The translations under genes were made by a program, and so were the position numbers. The notes beneath the pieces are model-generated. The model was given only the letters and a program-made list of their open reading frames with translations, did not search any database and was not told the DNA's origin. This document shows positions 62,952 through 64,000 of a DNA stretch of 64,000 bases, in pieces (position 1 is the stretch's first letter; every line of letters begins with the position of its first letter). Source of the stretch: Nothophaeocryptopus gaeumannii (lineage: Eukaryota; Ascomycota; Dothideomycetes; Mycosphaerellales; Mycosphaerellaceae); NCBI GenBank assembly GCA_031771865.1, contig JASISA010000040.1:744001-808000 (forward strand), in the 5' to 3' direction.

Positions 62952-64000
62952 ATGTCGAACTACGACGATAGTACGTATAGAACCTCTACACCATCTCCTG
63001 CTCTTCCCTCCATTCTCTACATAAACGCTTAAGGGTTCTGGAGAAGCTGAAAACCACTTCATAAACACAGCGAGGTACTGGCTGACCGCAAGACATCATG
63101 GCATTAGACTCCGTTGGCGCGACGCAGCAAGAGCAGCAGATACACCAAGAAGGGACACAATATGTGAAAGATCAAGCCCTGGGCAGAGGCGGACAATCGG
63201 AGTCTTATGGCCAAGGTATGCACAATGCTTCATCCCATACAGATGCACAACCGCCTCCCAGCAATCCGGCAACGGATGCTTCAGGAGGCATTCCACCGGG
63301 TGGTGGTGGAGTCAGCAGTGCCGCGCATGTACTCAGTCCCGTACACAGCGAAAATCACACCATTGTCGGGACTGTGATGAGCTATCTCGGATTAGGCGGC
63401 ACCCAGGAAAAGAAGGCCGAGGACGTTGCCCCAATCATCGACGCTTCGCACCAGCAAGCCACACCTGGGCAGGAGCAAGAAGCGAGGAATGCGGGCAACG
63501 TCACGTCTTCATCTGGGGAAACCGCGACTGTCGCAGCTGCCCCAGTCGCTGCCATCGCCGCCGCATCCGGAGCCGGCGCTGCTGCTGCACATCACCAATC
63601 GAACAAAGACACCACCGACACAACGACATCGTCTTTCACTGCCAAGGTACCCGACCGAACAAGATCTAACATGGGAACAGCGAGCACAGATGAGCTGTCC
63701 AGCTCCGGACAACAACCAGGCCGCGACACTGGCTCTTATACCATAGGGGAATCCCTCGGAGACTCTGCCACCTCTCAACAAAACACAGAAGCCAGGCCTG
63801 AAGAGAACCGCAACATCGAGAGCTCCGGAAGAGGCGAGACTTTCGACGAGAGCAAAGAGGCCACTGTCGACGAGGAAGGTGCGACTGAACACAAGAAGCC
63901 ACAAATGGGCGACCCAAACCATCGTAAGGGTGGCCTCGAGAATAAGGACGCCATTCCTACCGCGGGTGGCGAAAAGCTGGGTGAAAAGCATTGGGGCGAG
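62952..64000 (+). CDS. Low-complexity hydrophilic protein, 3' partial
   Basis: Exon 1 at 62952-62970 (MSNYDD plus one base) is joined by a 137-nt intron (GTACGT, branch CTGAC, CATTAG) to an exon from 63108 that stays open to the end of the window, giving about 304 visible residues. If the small first exon is wrong, an in-frame ATG at 63098 is the alternative start. The protein is rich in Q, G, S, T and E and mostly disordered, with a short hydrophobic, alanine-rich stretch (TVAAAPVAAIAAASGAGAAAA, about residues 155-175) and a segment HTIVGTVMSYLGLGG. The last part (HKKPQMGDPNHRKGGLENKDAIP) is charged. I do not recognise the family; the style recalls fungal stress-induced hydrophilic proteins, which is only an impression. 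Confidence 0.68.

Noticed and set aside
1..64000. CRISPR arrays, bacterial operons or phage genes
   Set aside because: No regularly spaced repeats were seen; introns and gene families are eukaryotic throughout.

Overview
The window is nuclear DNA of a filamentous ascomycete (Pezizomycotina). The signs are short introns of about 48-83 nt with CTRAY branch points, fungal-only families (GH71 alpha-1,3-glucanase, BTB genes of the fungal type, a giant DUF3659-repeat protein), moderate GC content and a transposon carrying RIP-like mutations. The gene set fits Dothideomycetes best, but that placement is inference. Exon coordinates were worked out by hand from splice signals and reading frame and are given in each entry.

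Layout, left to right. 0-10 kb: the 3' part of TEL2, a small BTB gene with a 1-nt frameshift, and a 2,109-residue minus-strand protein with about 19 DUF3659 repeats. 10-13 kb: a gene-poor stretch. 13-19 kb: an IQ-motif (IQM-like) gene, a complete 2,144-bp pogo/Fot1-type transposon whose transposase has eight in-frame stops, and a Cuz1/ZFAND1-like AN1 zinc-finger gene. 19-26 kb: a large probable mitochondrial coiled-coil membrane protein, a TMEM97/EXPERA protein and AIM41. 26-34 kb: the nucleoporin NUP170/NUP155, a small unrecognised acidic protein and a conserved membrane protein of unknown role. 34-40 kb: nucleoporin SEH1, ALG7 (first step of N-glycan assembly) and a secreted GH71 glucanase. 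40-48 kb: an amidase divergent from a class II aldolase-family protein, an unknown 149-aa protein, an R3H-domain protein and a short-chain dehydrogenase. 48-55 kb: a gene-poor region whose only clear gene is a four-exon SAM methyltransferase. 55-64 kb: a secreted protein of unknown function, a second frameshift-bearing BTB gene with a C-terminal zinc ribbon, a Sel1-repeat protein (Nif1/DSF2-like) and the start of a low-complexity protein that runs off the window.

There is no obvious gene cluster or operon. Most genes are housekeeping and independent. NUP170 and SEH1 belong to the same complex and lie about 4 kb apart. AIM41/NUP170, SEH1/ALG7 and amidase/aldolase each share a short divergent promoter region. 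The most notable items are the RIP-inactivated but structurally intact pogo element just upstream of the IQM gene, the repeat architecture of the giant DUF3659 protein, the two BTB genes with frame breaks, and several conserved-looking proteins without assigned function.
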